Shown piece after piece: positions 33,239-41,318 of a stretch of 64,000 nucleotides of DNA. Source of the DNA: Microbacterium testaceum StLB037 (GTDB taxonomy: Bacteria; Actinomycetota; Actinomycetes; Actinomycetales; Microbacteriaceae); NCBI RefSeq assembly GCF_900104345.1, contig NZ_FNJN01000001.1, positions 558,001-622,000 of the forward strand, given 5' to 3'. Position numbers and translations under genes: made by a program. Each line of letters begins with the position of its first letter. Positions within the stretch are counted from its first letter, which is position 1. The notes under the pieces are model-generated. The model was not told where the DNA came from. It saw only the letters and a program-made list of their open reading frames with translations, and searched no databases.

Positions 33239-33952
33239 TTGTTCTACTGGCTCATGAAGTACGTGGTCATCGGACCGGTCATCAAGGCCGTGTTCCGTCC
33301 GTGGATGGTGGGCCGGCGCAACATCCCCGTCGAGGGGGCGGCGATCCTGGCGAGCAACCACCTGTCGTTCTCGGACTCGATCTTCCTTCCGCTCATGATC
33401 GACCGGCGCATGGCGTTCCTCGCCAAGAGCGACTACTTCACCGGCAAGGGCCTCAAAGGCTGGGCCACTCGCATGTTCTTCACGGCGACGGGTCAGCTGC
33501 CCATCGACCGCTCAGGCGGAAAGGCTTCCGAGGCCTCGCTGAACACCGGCCTCGGCGTACTCGGCCGCGGAGAGCTGCTCGGCATCTACCCCGAGGGGAC
33601 CCGCAGCCCCGACGGCACCCTCTACCGGGGCCGCACGGGCATCGCGCGCATGGCGCTCGAGGCGCGCGTTCCGGTCGTGCCGGTTGTCATGGTCGACACG
33701 GGCGCCGTCATGCCGATCGGCCAGCGTCTGCCCCGCGTGGGGCGCGTGGGCATCGTCATCGGCGAGCCCCTCGACTTCTCGCGGTTCGAGGGCATGGAGG
33801 GCGACCGCTACGTGCTCCGCTCGGTGACCGATGAGATCATGGTGGCCCTCCAGCGTCTCGGTGAGCAGCGCTACGAAGACGTCTACGCCTCGACCGTGAA
33901 GGACCGCCTCGCCACGTCACAGGCGGCGAAGGCGCCGGTGTCCCGCCACTAG
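33239..33952 (+). CDS. plsC: 1-acyl-sn-glycerol-3-phosphate acyltransferase
   Basis: 237 residues. The PlsC catalytic motif is NHLSFSD (His41 and Asp46) with an unusual aromatic inside, the second motif is IYPEGTRSPDG (Glu119–Arg122), and a hydrophobic N-terminus anchors it to the membrane. It makes phosphatidic acid for phospholipids. The start is a TTG at 33239, 2 nt after the ROK kinase stop, with GGAAGGAG 8 nt upstream. Its stop codon TAG is part of the -10 box of the next gene. The same gene pair, plsC and class II DAHP synthase, is neighbour in mycobacteria. Confidence 0.93.
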   Translation: MFYWLMKYVVIGPVIKAVFRPWMVGRRNIPVEGAAILASNHLSFSDSIFLPLMIDRRMAFLAKSDYFTGKGLKGWATRMFFTATGQLPIDRSGGKASEASLNTGLGVLGRGELLGIYPEGTRSPDGTLYRGRTGIARMALEARVPVVPVVMVDTGAVMPIGQRLPRVGRVGIVIGEPLDFSRFEGMEGDRYVLRSVTDEIMVALQRLGEQRYEDVYASTVKDRLATSQAAKAPVSRH

Positions 33953-33955
33953 ACT
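33950..33955 (+). promoter_or_regulatory. Predicted -10 box for leaderless DAHP synthase mRNA
   Basis: TAGACT, 6 nt before the GTG at 33962. The first three bases are also the TAG stop of plsC. Confidence 0.55.
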
Positions 33956-33961
33956 TCAGGG

Positions 33962-35299
33962 GTGAATCAGCAGCTCCACGACCTCGACCACTGGCGAACC
34001 CTGCCCATCAAGCAGCAGCCCCAGTGGTATGACGAGGCCGCTGTGGCCGCGGCATCCGCAGAATTGGCGACGCTTCCTCCGCTGGTGTTCGCCGGCGAGG
34101 TCGACATCCTCCGCGACCGCCTCGCGCGGGCCGCCGCCGGCCAGGCGTTCCTCCTGCAGGGCGGTGACTGCGCCGAGACGTTCGCCGGCGCGACCGCCGA
34201 GCAGATCCGCAACCGCATCAAGACGGTCCTGCAGATGGCCGTCGTCCTCACCTACGGCGCCTCGATGCCGGTGGTCAAGATGGGCCGTATGGCGGGCCAG
34301 TTCGCCAAGCCCCGCTCGAGCGACGTCGAGACGCGCGGCGACGTGACGCTCCCGGCGTACCGCGGCGACATCGTCAACGGCTACGACTTCACCGAGGAGT
34401 CGCGCAAGGCCGACCCCGCGCGTCTGCTCAAGGGCTACCACACGGCCGCGTCGACCCTGAACCTCATCCGCGCCTTCACGCAGGGGGGCTTCGCCGACCT
34501 GCGCGAGGTGCACAGCTGGAACAAGGGCTTCGCGAGCACGCCCGCGAACCAGGCGTACGAGTCAATGGCGACCGAGATCGACCGCGCCATCAAGTTCATG
34601 GAGGCCGCCGGCGCCGACTTCGACGAGCTGACGCGCGTCGAGTTCTACACGGGCCACGAGGGTCTGCTCATGGACTACGAGCGCCCCATGACGCGGATCG
34701 ACTCGCGCACGGGACAGCCGTACAACACGTCCTCGCACTTCCAATGGATCGGTGAGCGCACGCGCGAGCTCGACGGCGCGCACGTCGACTACTTCTCGAA
34801 GATCCGCAACCCCATCGGCGTGAAGCTCGGTCCCACCACGACGGCCGAGACGGCGCTGGCGCTCATCGACAAGCTCGACCCCGAGCGCGAGCCGGGTCGA
34901 CTGACCTTCATCACGCGCATGGGTGCGGGCAAGATCCGCGACGCGCTGCCCCCGCTGCTCGAGGCCGTCCGCGACTCGGGTGCTACGCCGCTCTGGGTCA
35001 CCGACCCGATGCACGGCAACGGCATCACCACGCCCACCGGCTACAAGACCCGTCGCTTCGACGACGTGGTCGACGAGGTGCGCGGCTTCTTCGAGGCGCA
35101 CCGCTCGGTGGGCACGCACCCCGGCGGCATCCACGTCGAACTCACCGGCGACGACGTCACCGAGTGCCTGGGCGGCTCCGAGATGATCGACGAGGCCACC
35201 CTCGCGACCCGCTACGAGAGCCTGTGCGACCCGCGTCTGAACCACCGTCAGAGCCTCGAGCTGGCGTTCCTCGTGGCCGAGGAGCTCGAGAACCGCTGA
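33962..35299 (+). CDS. Class II 3-deoxy-7-phosphoheptulonate (DAHP) synthase
   Basis: 445 residues. It condenses phosphoenolpyruvate and erythrose 4-phosphate, the first step of the aromatic amino acid pathway. Class II features are FLLQGGDCAETF (Cys of the metal site), KMGRMAGQFAKPRS, TGHEGLLMDYE, WVTDPMHGNG and HPGGIHVELTGDDVTECLGG. The GTG start is supported by the TAGACT box 6 nt upstream, giving a leaderless mRNA. No chorismate mutase is adjacent, although class II enzymes often need one as partner. A strong terminator follows. Confidence 0.96.
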   Translation: MNQQLHDLDHWRTLPIKQQPQWYDEAAVAAASAELATLPPLVFAGEVDILRDRLARAAAGQAFLLQGGDCAETFAGATAEQIRNRIKTVLQMAVVLTYGASMPVVKMGRMAGQFAKPRSSDVETRGDVTLPAYRGDIVNGYDFTEESRKADPARLLKGYHTAASTLNLIRAFTQGGFADLREVHSWNKGFASTPANQAYESMATEIDRAIKFMEAAGADFDELTRVEFYTGHEGLLMDYERPMTRIDSRTGQPYNTSSHFQWIGERTRELDGAHVDYFSKIRNPIGVKLGPTTTAETALALIDKLDPEREPGRLTFITRMGAGKIRDALPPLLEAVRDSGATPLWVTDPMHGNGITTPTGYKTRRFDDVVDEVRGFFEAHRSVGTHPGGIHVELTGDDVTECLGGSEMIDEATLATRYESLCDPRLNHRQSLELAFLVAEELENR

Positions 35300-35315
35300 C
35301 CCCTCTCGACAGATC

Positions 35316-35345
35316 GACGCCCCCGACCGCTGCGGTCGGGGCGTC
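35316..35345. terminator. Terminator between DAHP synthase and the PASTA kinase
   Basis: GACGCCCC..GACC with GGTCGGGGCGTC around a GCTGC loop, followed by GTCGTTT on the plus strand. The flanking genes converge, so it may act both ways. Confidence 0.75.
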
Positions 35346-35404
35346 GTCGTTTCAGGATGCCGTCGGCGCGGTCGGGGAAGCTCTCTCTGCTCCGCGATCT
35401 CGCG

Positions 35405-37357
35405 CTACAGCGTCGGCGTCAGTGTGATGGTCGAGCCCTGCGGGGCCGTCGTGCCGGCCTTGGGGTTCGTGGCGCGCACCTTGTAGATGTCCCAGTACTT
35501 GAACCCGAGGGGCAGGGTGCCGTCGTCGATGCCCGCGTTCACCTCGAAGCCGAGCGCTTCGAGAGTCTTCACGGCATCCCGGATCGACATCCCCACGACG
35601 TTGCCGGGGATCTCGACGGGCTTCGGGCCGATCGACACGCGCAGGGGCACGGTGTCGCCGGGGCGCCAGTTGCCGCCCCCGTCGCGCTGGCCCATGGCGA
35701 TCACGTTGCCGGATGCCACGGAGTTGCTGTACTCCTCGGTCACCGCGGTCTTGAGTCCGACGCCGTCGAGGGCGCGCTCGGCCTGGGAACGCGAGTCGCC
35801 GGTGACGTCGGGGATGGGTCCGAGCGAGACGACGAGCGACGCGGCGTCGCCCTCGTACACCGTGCAGCCCTGGGTGCAGTCGATGGCGTTGCCGCCGGAG
35901 CGGGGGATCACCGAGGCGCCCAGCACAGTCCCGCCGGCCGGGTCGGCGAACTGCCGCTCGGGGTCGCCCGCGACCCCGACGAAGGCCTGCTCAAGGACCG
36001 CGCGCACCTCGTCGGCGCTCTTGCCCGCGAGGGCGGGGATCTGGTGGGTGGCCGGCCCGATCGAGACGAAGACGGTCACGACCGTCTCTTTGTCGAGACG
36101 TTCGCCGGGCGCGGGGTCGGAGCCCACGGTCGTGCCGGAGGGGATCTCGCGGTCGTTGACCTCTTGCGCCTGAGCCTGCAGCTGCTGCTGCGTGAGCAGG
36201 GCCTCGGCGTCGGCGAAGCTGCGGCCCGACACGTCGGGGACCGCGACGAGCGAACCCGGACCGGAGCCGAAGTACCAGCCCGTGAACCCGGCTCCGCCGG
36301 CGAGCAGCAGCACGAGCACGAGGAGCCACGCGCCCCTGGTCGTCCGTCGCCGCGTGCGGGTGCGCAGTCGCGCCGCATTGTCGGGCTCATCGATGGTGGC
36401 GGAGGGGAGGGATGCCGTCTGCGGCAGCACCTTCGTCAGCTCGCGCGACTCGGCGGCCGTCGCGGGACTCGTGGTGCCCACGGCCACGGCGCGCGCCACC
36501 TGGGGGGCGAGGCCGAGTTCTTTCTCGATCGCGCGAAGGCGCTCGAGCATCGCGGCCGCGTCGAGCGGGCGGTCGCCCGGCTCCCGTTCGGTCGACCAGA
36601 GCACGAGCTCGTCGAGTTGCTCGGGGACGCCGGGATTCTTCGCGCTCGGGCGGGGCACCGAGTCGGTGGCGTGCTGATAGGCGATCTGCATCGGCTGCTC
36701 GCCCTTGTAGGGCTGCTCGCCGACGAGCATCTCGTAGAGCATGATCCCGAGCGAATAGATGTCGCTGCGCGCGTCGGCGGTGCCGCGCGTGACCAGCTCG
36801 GGGGCGAGGTAGGCGATCGTGCCCATGAGCTGCGCGCCGCTCGCGGTGTTCGCCGTCGTCGCGCGGGCGAGGCCGAAGTCGCCGATCTTGATGCGGCCGT
36901 CCTCGGCGAGGAGGACGTTCTCGGGCTTCACGTCGCGGTGGACGATGCCGGCCCGGTGCGCGGCGGCGAGCCCCGAGAGGATGGCATCCATGATCGTGAG
37001 GGTCTGATCGACCGTGAGGCGCCGGTGCTCGCGCAGCAGCTCGCGCAGCGTGATGCCCGGGAGGTACTCCATGACCAGGTAGGCCATCTCGCCGTCCTGG
37101 CCCTGGTCGAACACGTTCACCACGTGCGGATCGCTCAGGCGCGCAGCCGAACGGGCCTCTTGGATGAACCGACTCTGGAACACGGTGTCGTCGCTGAGGT
37201 GGCCGTGCATGACCTTCAGCGCCACCCGGCGTTCGAGGCGCAGGTCGGTCGCCACGTACACGGTCGCCATGCCGCCACGCGCGATGCGCGCGCGAACCCG
37301 GTACCGGCCGTCGACGAGACGGCCGATCAGCGGGTCTGCCTGCTGACTCGTGCTCAC
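35405..37357 (-). CDS. Ser/Thr protein kinase with four PASTA repeats
   Basis: 650 residues. The kinase domain (about 19–280) has the Gly-rich loop IARGGMATVY, Lys48 in VALKVM, catalytic Asp142 in HRDVKPEN and DFG at 160–162. A juxtamembrane Thr-rich region precedes a single helix at about 343–363 (WLLVLVLLLAGGAGFTGWYF). Outside are four PASTA repeats (about 371–650); the second carries an inserted loop with a Cys pair (CTQGC) that may form a disulfide. Such kinases bind muropeptides or lipid II and control growth and division. The GTG start is supported by TAGACT 6 nt upstream. Nearby plausible targets are GarA, the Rv2175c-type protein and DivIVA. In mycobacteria the kinase at this place, PknL, lacks PASTA repeats. 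Confidence 0.95.
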   Translation of the reverse strand: MSTSQQADPLIGRLVDGRYRVRARIARGGMATVYVATDLRLERRVALKVMHGHLSDDTVFQSRFIQEARSAARLSDPHVVNVFDQGQDGEMAYLVMEYLPGITLRELLREHRRLTVDQTLTIMDAILSGLAAAHRAGIVHRDVKPENVLLAEDGRIKIGDFGLARATTANTASGAQLMGTIAYLAPELVTRGTADARSDIYSLGIMLYEMLVGEQPYKGEQPMQIAYQHATDSVPRPSAKNPGVPEQLDELVLWSTEREPGDRPLDAAAMLERLRAIEKELGLAPQVARAVAVGTTSPATAAESRELTKVLPQTASLPSATIDEPDNAARLRTRTRRRTTRGAWLLVLVLLLAGGAGFTGWYFGSGPGSLVAVPDVSGRSFADAEALLTQQQLQAQAQEVNDREIPSGTTVGSDPAPGERLDKETVVTVFVSIGPATHQIPALAGKSADEVRAVLEQAFVGVAGDPERQFADPAGGTVLGASVIPRSGGNAIDCTQGCTVYEGDAASLVVSLGPIPDVTGDSRSQAERALDGVGLKTAVTEEYSNSVASGNVIAMGQRDGGGNWRPGDTVPLRVSIGPKPVEIPGNVVGMSIRDAVKTLEALGFEVNAGIDDGTLPLGFKYWDIYKVRATNPKAGTTAPQGSTITLTPTL

Positions 37358-37363
37358 AGGTCG

Positions 37364-37369
37364 AGTCTA
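37364..37369 (-). promoter_or_regulatory. Predicted -10 box for leaderless kinase mRNA
   Basis: TAGACT on the minus strand, 6 nt before the GTG at 37357. Confidence 0.55.
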
Positions 37370-37411
37370 CGGAGCGCCCCCTGTGAGCCCGGGGAGCGGC
37401 TCACCCTCACC

Positions 37412-38404
37412 TCACCCCAGAACGGCGAGCCACGTGGTGGCCGGCTGCTCCCACTGGGCGTATCGGTCGGGGTAGGCCGAGATCTGCACGGCCTGGGCGG
37501 CATCGGCGTAGGGGAGCTGGTCCCAGCCGGGGATGTCGAGGAGTCCGCGGGTGGCGGTGCCGTTGGGATCGGCCGCGCCGCCGTAGAACACGCGCGTCGA
37601 GCGTTCGCGGTCGAGGATCTGCGCCGGAGTGCCCCACCCGGTGCTGGGCCGCTGCTGGAAGAGGCCCAGCGAATCGCGGTCGCCCCAGTCGAGGTTGCGC
37701 AGCCACGACTCCTGCATCGCGGTGCCGAGGGCGATCAGGATGCCGCGATCCGAGACGCCCAGTTCGCGTCCGACGCGGATGATCAGGCGCGCGTTGTCGG
37801 ACTGCTCGGCGTCGAGGCCCGGAGCCGTCGCCGGGGCGACGGCGGCGGGAGCGGGAGCGGGAGCGGGGGAGTCCGCCGGGATGCGCAGGACGTCGCCGGG
37901 GTAGATGATCGAGGCGCGCGTGAGCCCGTTCGCGCTCAGCACGGCGTCGAGCGAGACGCCGTTGGCGCGGGCGATCGCCGAGACGGTGTCGCCGGGACGC
38001 ACCTCGTGCGTGCGGGGCGCGGCCTCGGGGGCCGCGGGAGCCGGGGGAGCGGGCGCGGCCGCGGGCGTGAGGGCGAGCACGTGACCGGGGCGGATGACGG
38101 CGTCGGATGCCAAGCCGTTGGCCGCGAGGACCGCGGCTGTATCGAGACCGTGCGCGCGGGCGATGTCCCACACCGTGTCGCCGGGCTTGACCGTGTAGGT
38201 GGTGGGCGGGGTGACGGCGGCGAGCACCGGCATCCCGAGACTGCGGGGAGCGGGCGGGAGAGAGGTGAGCGCAGGTTCCGGGGGTGCGGCGTGCGCGGCG
38301 TGCTCGGCGGTGAGGGTCAGGGCGATCGTGCCGGCCACGGCGGCGGGCCAGATGACGGCGGTGCGACGTCGCGAGGGCAGGGGGGACAGCGTGAGTCGTC
38401 TCAT
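37412..38404 (-). CDS. Secreted protein with two LysM domains and a muralytic-like C-domain
   Basis: About 330 residues. A signal region (PSRRRTAVIWPAAVAGTIALTLTAEHAAHA) is followed by two LysM repeats (TYTVKPGDTVWDIARAHGLD and THEVRPGDTVSAIARANGVS, each with a following IRPGHVL or IIYPGDVL strand), separated by Ala/Pro-rich linkers. The C-terminal 130 residues (ARLIIRVGRELGVSDRGILIALGTAMQESWLRNL, SLGLFQQRPSTGWGT) look like a lysozyme-like hydrolase domain with a possible catalytic Glu in MQES. It binds peptidoglycan and may remodel it. The ATG at 38404 is favoured; one further upstream at 38446 gives a longer leader. It lies between the kinase and an Rv2175c-type gene. Confidence 0.85.
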   Translation of the reverse strand: MRRLTLSPLPSRRRTAVIWPAAVAGTIALTLTAEHAAHAAPPEPALTSLPPAPRSLGMPVLAAVTPPTTYTVKPGDTVWDIARAHGLDTAAVLAANGLASDAVIRPGHVLALTPAAAPAPPAPAAPEAAPRTHEVRPGDTVSAIARANGVSLDAVLSANGLTRASIIYPGDVLRIPADSPAPAPAPAAVAPATAPGLDAEQSDNARLIIRVGRELGVSDRGILIALGTAMQESWLRNLDWGDRDSLGLFQQRPSTGWGTPAQILDRERSTRVFYGGAADPNGTATRGLLDIPGWDQLPYADAAQAVQISAYPDRYAQWEQPATTWLAVLG

Positions 38405-38551
38405 GGTGGGGGATTCCGTTCTTCCGACTGCCCGACACGGTGGCATGCCTCGGGGCGGATGTCAACGAAAGTGACCCCTGAGACGGGTGTGACTCAAGTG
38501 AAGAAGACGACCGAGGGCGGGCCGAGGCGACGGCAGTGAGAGGATGAAGGG

Positions 38552-38896
38552 GTGAGTGAGACTTCCCGTTACGAGACCGCGTGGCTGACCATTCCCGACC
38601 TGGTCGAGATGCTCGACGAGTCGCTCGGGCGCGTGCGCCGCCTCTTCGACGAGCACTACCTCGTCGGCTCGCGCCGCGACGGCGTCTTCAAGGTGCCGGC
38701 GGTCTTCCTCGTCGACGGGCGCCCGCTGCCGTCGCTGCGCGGCACGATCATCGTCCTGCACGACGCGGGGTTCGACCCCGACGAGACCATCGACTGGCTG
38801 CTCACGCCCGAAGAGACCATCGGTCTCGCGCCCATCGAGGCGCTCCTCGCCGGGCGCAAGAGCGAAGTCCGACGGGTCGCTGCGACCCTCGCCTGA
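38552..38896 (+). CDS. Rv2175c-type DNA-binding protein
   Basis: 114 residues. The winged helix-turn-helix TIPDLVEMLDESLGRVRRLFDEHYLVGSRRDGVFKVPAVFL and the end WLLTPEETIGLAPIEALLAGRKSEVRR match the Rv2175c family. In Mycobacterium, Rv2175c is a substrate of the neighbouring kinase PknL, which abolishes its DNA binding. Here the kinase is 1.2 kb away on the opposite strand. The N-terminus MSETSRYETAW offers Ser/Thr sites but no exact match to the known site can be claimed. The GTG start has only a weak ribosome site (AAGG). Confidence 0.88.
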   Translation: MSETSRYETAWLTIPDLVEMLDESLGRVRRLFDEHYLVGSRRDGVFKVPAVFLVDGRPLPSLRGTIIVLHDAGFDPDETIDWLLTPEETIGLAPIEALLAGRKSEVRRVAATLA

Positions 38897-38910
38897 GGCC
38901 GTCCGGCCTC
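38895..38910. terminator. Small convergent hairpin
   Basis: GAGGCC and GGCCTC with a GTCC loop, overlapping the stops of the two convergent genes. It is short but well placed. Confidence 0.45.
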
Positions 38911-40000
38911 AGGCCGTGCGCTCGGTGGCCGCGCGTGCGAGAGCGCGCAGATCGGTGAGCGCTCCGGTGTCGACGCGCGCGTCGGCGAGAGCCGCATCGG
39001 CGCGCTCGGCGTACTCGGCGATCAGGGTCTCGGTGCGCTCGAGGGCGCGGGTGTCGACGATCGTCTGCTGCAGGGCCGCGATCTGCGCCGCGTCGAGAGC
39101 GGGGTCGCCCAGGAGGGCGTCGAAGCGGTCGCGCTCCGCGGACTCGAGCATCTCGCGGGCGTAGGCCACCAGGACGGTGCGCTTGCCCTCGCGCAGGTCG
39201 TCGCCGACGGGCTTGCCCGTGACGGCGCTGTCGCCGAAGACGCCCAGCACGTCGTCGCGCAGTTGGAAGGCCATGCCGACGTCGTGACCGAACCGTCCGA
39301 GGGCATCGAGCTGCTCATCGTCGGCCCCGGCCAGCGCCGCGCCGATCTGCAGGGGTTGCTGAATGCTGTAGCGCGCCGACTTGTACGAGGCGATCCGCAG
39401 CGCCCGCTCGGCGTGGGTGTCATCCGGATAGACGGTGTACGCGGACTCCTCCGCGACGTCGAGGAACTGACCGATCGTCACGTCGCGGCGCATGCGGGAG
39501 TAGGCCCGGCGCGTGGCGGCGGCGGAGGGGTGGTCCTCGAGGCCTTCTTCGAGGAGGTCGTCGCTCCACGCCACGAGGAGGTCGCCGAGCAGGATCGCGC
39601 CCGAGCGACCGAACGCGTCGGAGTCACCCGCCCACTCGGCATCCTGATGGGCCTTCTGCAGGGCGCGGTGCGCGGCGGGCTGACCCCGGCGCGTGTCGCT
39701 GTTGTCGACGAGGTCGTCGTGGACGAGGGCCGCCGCGTGGAAGACCTCGAGCGAGGTGGCCACGGCCAGGGCGGGTTCGTCGAACACCGCGGCGGACGGC
39801 GCGTCGAGGGCGCCCACGGCGCGCCACCCCGCAAGGCAGAAGCGCGCCCGCAGGCGCTTGCCGCCGCGGAGGGCGGAGGCCCCCGCGCGGGTGAGGGACT
39901 CGGCCTCGGGGCCGAGCGCGGAGGCGTACGATAGCTGTTCGGAGAGGAACTTGTCGAGTCGCTGGGAAACAGCTTCGATCGGTTCCGGGGAGGTCGGCAC
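38909..40000 (-). CDS. Polyprenyl synthetase (trans-prenyltransferase, GGPP-type)
   Basis: 363 residues. The first Asp-rich motif is HDDLVDNSD (Asp95–Asp99), the second FQLRDDVLGVFGD, with the binding helix GGKRLRARFCL before and the GKRTVLVAYA region after. These bind Mg2+ and isoprenyl diphosphates. Two bulky residues upstream of the first motif suggest a short to medium chain product, such as geranylgeranyl diphosphate, for carotenoids or menaquinone side chains; the chain length is not certain. The mycobacterial orthologue lies in the same neighbourhood. A GTG start is supported by TAGGCT 6 nt upstream. Confidence 0.92.
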   Translation of the reverse strand: MPTSPEPIEAVSQRLDKFLSEQLSYASALGPEAESLTRAGASALRGGKRLRARFCLAGWRAVGALDAPSAAVFDEPALAVATSLEVFHAAALVHDDLVDNSDTRRGQPAAHRALQKAHQDAEWAGDSDAFGRSGAILLGDLLVAWSDDLLEEGLEDHPSAAATRRAYSRMRRDVTIGQFLDVAEESAYTVYPDDTHAERALRIASYKSARYSIQQPLQIGAALAGADDEQLDALGRFGHDVGMAFQLRDDVLGVFGDSAVTGKPVGDDLREGKRTVLVAYAREMLESAERDRFDALLGDPALDAAQIAALQQTIVDTRALERTETLIAEYAERADAALADARVDTGALTDLRALARAATERTA

Positions 40001-40006
40001 GGGCCT

Positions 40007-40012
40007 AGCCTA
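40007..40012 (-). promoter_or_regulatory. Predicted -10 box for leaderless prenyl-synthase mRNA
   Basis: TAGGCT on the minus strand, 6 nt before the GTG at 40000. Confidence 0.5.
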
Positions 40013-40029
40013 GTGATCCACGCCGCGCG

Positions 40030-40035
40030 TAGAAT
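40030..40035 (+). promoter_or_regulatory. Candidate -10 box of the DUF3040 gene
   Basis: TAGAAT, 29 nt before the ATG at 40065, leaving a leader with an AGAGGGGG ribosome site. The prenyl-synthase promoter runs the other way from the same region. Confidence 0.45.
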
Positions 40036-40064
40036 CGTCCGCAACGAACAACAGAGGGGGATGC

Positions 40065-40445
40065 ATGCCACTGTCAGAGCAGGAGCAGCGTCTACTGGAT
40101 GAGATGGAGCGCCATCTCATGAGCAACGACACCGATGTGGTGTCCGCCCCCAGTCGTGCCCTCAGCTACCGCAACATCGTCCTCGGCTCGATCCTGGTGC
40201 TCGCCGGTCTCGGCGCCCTCGTCGCGGGCGTGTCGATCGGCTTCAACACCGGTTTCGTCGGCATCGCCGTCGGCGTGCTGGGCTTCCTCCTCATGGTCGG
40301 CGGCGTGATCTTTGCCGTCACCCCCACGCGGGGTGCCGCTCCGACCGCGCCCGCCGCCGCTAAGCCGCGACCGGCCCGCGCCTCCGGCTCCTCGTTCATG
40401 GACCGCATGAACGAGCGCTGGGACCGCCGCCACGACGGCCCTTAA
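40065..40445 (+). CDS. DUF3040 family membrane protein
   Basis: 126 residues. The N-terminal MPLSEQEQRLLDEMERHL is the signature of DUF3040. Two membrane helices follow (IVLGSILVLAGLGALVAGVSIGF and FVGIAVGVLGFLLMVGGVIFAV) and then a basic, Ala/Pro-rich cytoplasmic tail. The family is actinobacterial and lies beside mraZ in many genomes; its function is unknown, though its location suggests an envelope role. A textbook terminator follows. Confidence 0.88.
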   Translation: MPLSEQEQRLLDEMERHLMSNDTDVVSAPSRALSYRNIVLGSILVLAGLGALVAGVSIGFNTGFVGIAVGVLGFLLMVGGVIFAVTPTRGAAPTAPAAAKPRPARASGSSFMDRMNERWDRRHDGP

Positions 40446-40466
40446 GCTCCGTCCTCGCACCACCTC

Positions 40467-40497
40467 AGCACCGGCTCTTCGGAGCCGGTGCTTTTTC
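40467..40497 (+). terminator. Strong rho-independent terminator after the DUF3040 gene
   Basis: AGCACCGGCTC, loop TTCG, GAGCCGGTGCT and five T: the best terminator of the window. It separates the DUF3040 gene from the dcw cluster. Confidence 0.93.
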
Positions 40498-40722
40498 GTG
40501 CGCCCGGCGCCCTCGTCGGCGAGGTGAGTAACGGAGTGGAGAGGGTGAGGAGTCGGCATCCGGGCTCGAATCCCTCCCTTTTGCTCCACCGGGACGTCCG
40601 CGGGGAGTGCGAGGCGCCGTTGCGCCGCGGAAAGACGCGGAAACTGCGGTGCTGCGCCGGGGTGGTCGACCACTGTACACGGCCGCGGTTCTCCGCAGAA
40701 GAGTCCTGTTTTCGATAGCAAA
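40498..40722 (+). other. Long non-coding stretch upstream of mraZ
   Basis: The gap from 40446 to 40786 is the longest in the window. After the terminator it holds no open frame with coding character. It contains an imperfect hairpin of 55 nt (40533–40587, GGAG…GCTCC outer and GAGGG…CCCTC inner arms) with a T-loop-like CTCGAATCC, which is too short to be a tRNA. The AT-richer end (TTTTCGATAGCAAAG, 40709–40723) probably contains the mraZ promoter, though no clear -35/-10 pair could be settled. Confidence 0.4.
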
Positions 40723-40748
40723 GTGGAGGGCGGTGGAGTAAAGTGGGG
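40723..40748 (+). promoter_or_regulatory. MraZ operator: three GTGGRG repeats
   Basis: GTGGAG, GTGGAG and GTGGGG at 40723, 40733 and 40743, exactly 10 bp apart and so on one face of the helix. This is the known arrangement of MraZ boxes (three or four short direct repeats before mraZ) and implies autoregulation of the cluster. Confidence 0.8.
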
Positions 40749-40786
40749 GAAACTTCGCAGGCCGGACGAAGGGGGTGGACGCCCGA

Positions 40787-41218
40787 ATGCTGCTCGGAAC
40801 GCACACACCCAAGCTCGACGACAAGGGTCGGGTCATCCTGCCGGCGAAGTTCCGTGACGATCTCGGCGCCGGAGTGGTGATCACGCGCGGGCAGGACCGC
40901 TGCCTCTACGTGTTCAGCACCGAGGAGTTCGAGCGCGTTCACGAGCGGATCCGCGAGGCCCCGCTCAGCAACAAGCAGGCCCGCGACTTCCTGCGCATGT
41001 TCCTCTCGGGGGCAAGCGCCGAGAAGCCCGACAGCCAGAACCGCATCACCGTCCCGCCCGCCCTGCGCACCTACGCCGGGCTCGGGCGCGAACTCGTCGT
41101 CACCGGCGTCGGCGCGCACGCCGAGATCTGGGACGCCGAGGCCTGGAACTCCTACGCGGAGAGCAACGAAGAGACGTACGCCGAGATGGAGCAGGAGGTG
41201 ATCCCGGGACTCTTCTGA
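40787..41218 (+). CDS. mraZ: Transcriptional regulator MraZ
   Basis: 143 residues with two AbrB-like SpoVT repeats, each with the DxxGR motif: [17 protein letters not shown] and [17 protein letters not shown]. It binds direct repeats in front of its own gene and represses or tunes the dcw cluster. The ATG at 40787 ([15 protein letters not shown]) is preferred over the GTG at 40775 because it matches the usual N-terminus and lies 11 nt after a GGGGG run. It is the first gene of the cell-division cluster; rsmH follows after 100 nt. Confidence 0.95.
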   Translation: MLLGTHTPKLDDKGRVILPAKFRDDLGAGVVITRGQDRCLYVFSTEEFERVHERIREAPLSNKQARDFLRMFLSGASAEKPDSQNRITVPPALRTYAGLGRELVVTGVGAHAEIWDAEAWNSYAESNEETYAEMEQEVIPGLF

Positions 41219-41318
41219 CCCTTCGGCTGTGATGCCCAGCCGCTCGCCCTGACGCACTTCCCCGGCGCCAGGTCGAAGCGGATGGGGATCAGAGTCCGAA
41301 GGTTCGGCCCGACACATC

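Noticed and set aside
40533..40587. Possible tRNA gene
   Set aside because: Only 55 nt between pairing ends, no anticodon arm and T54 replaced by C; kept only as a weak observation.
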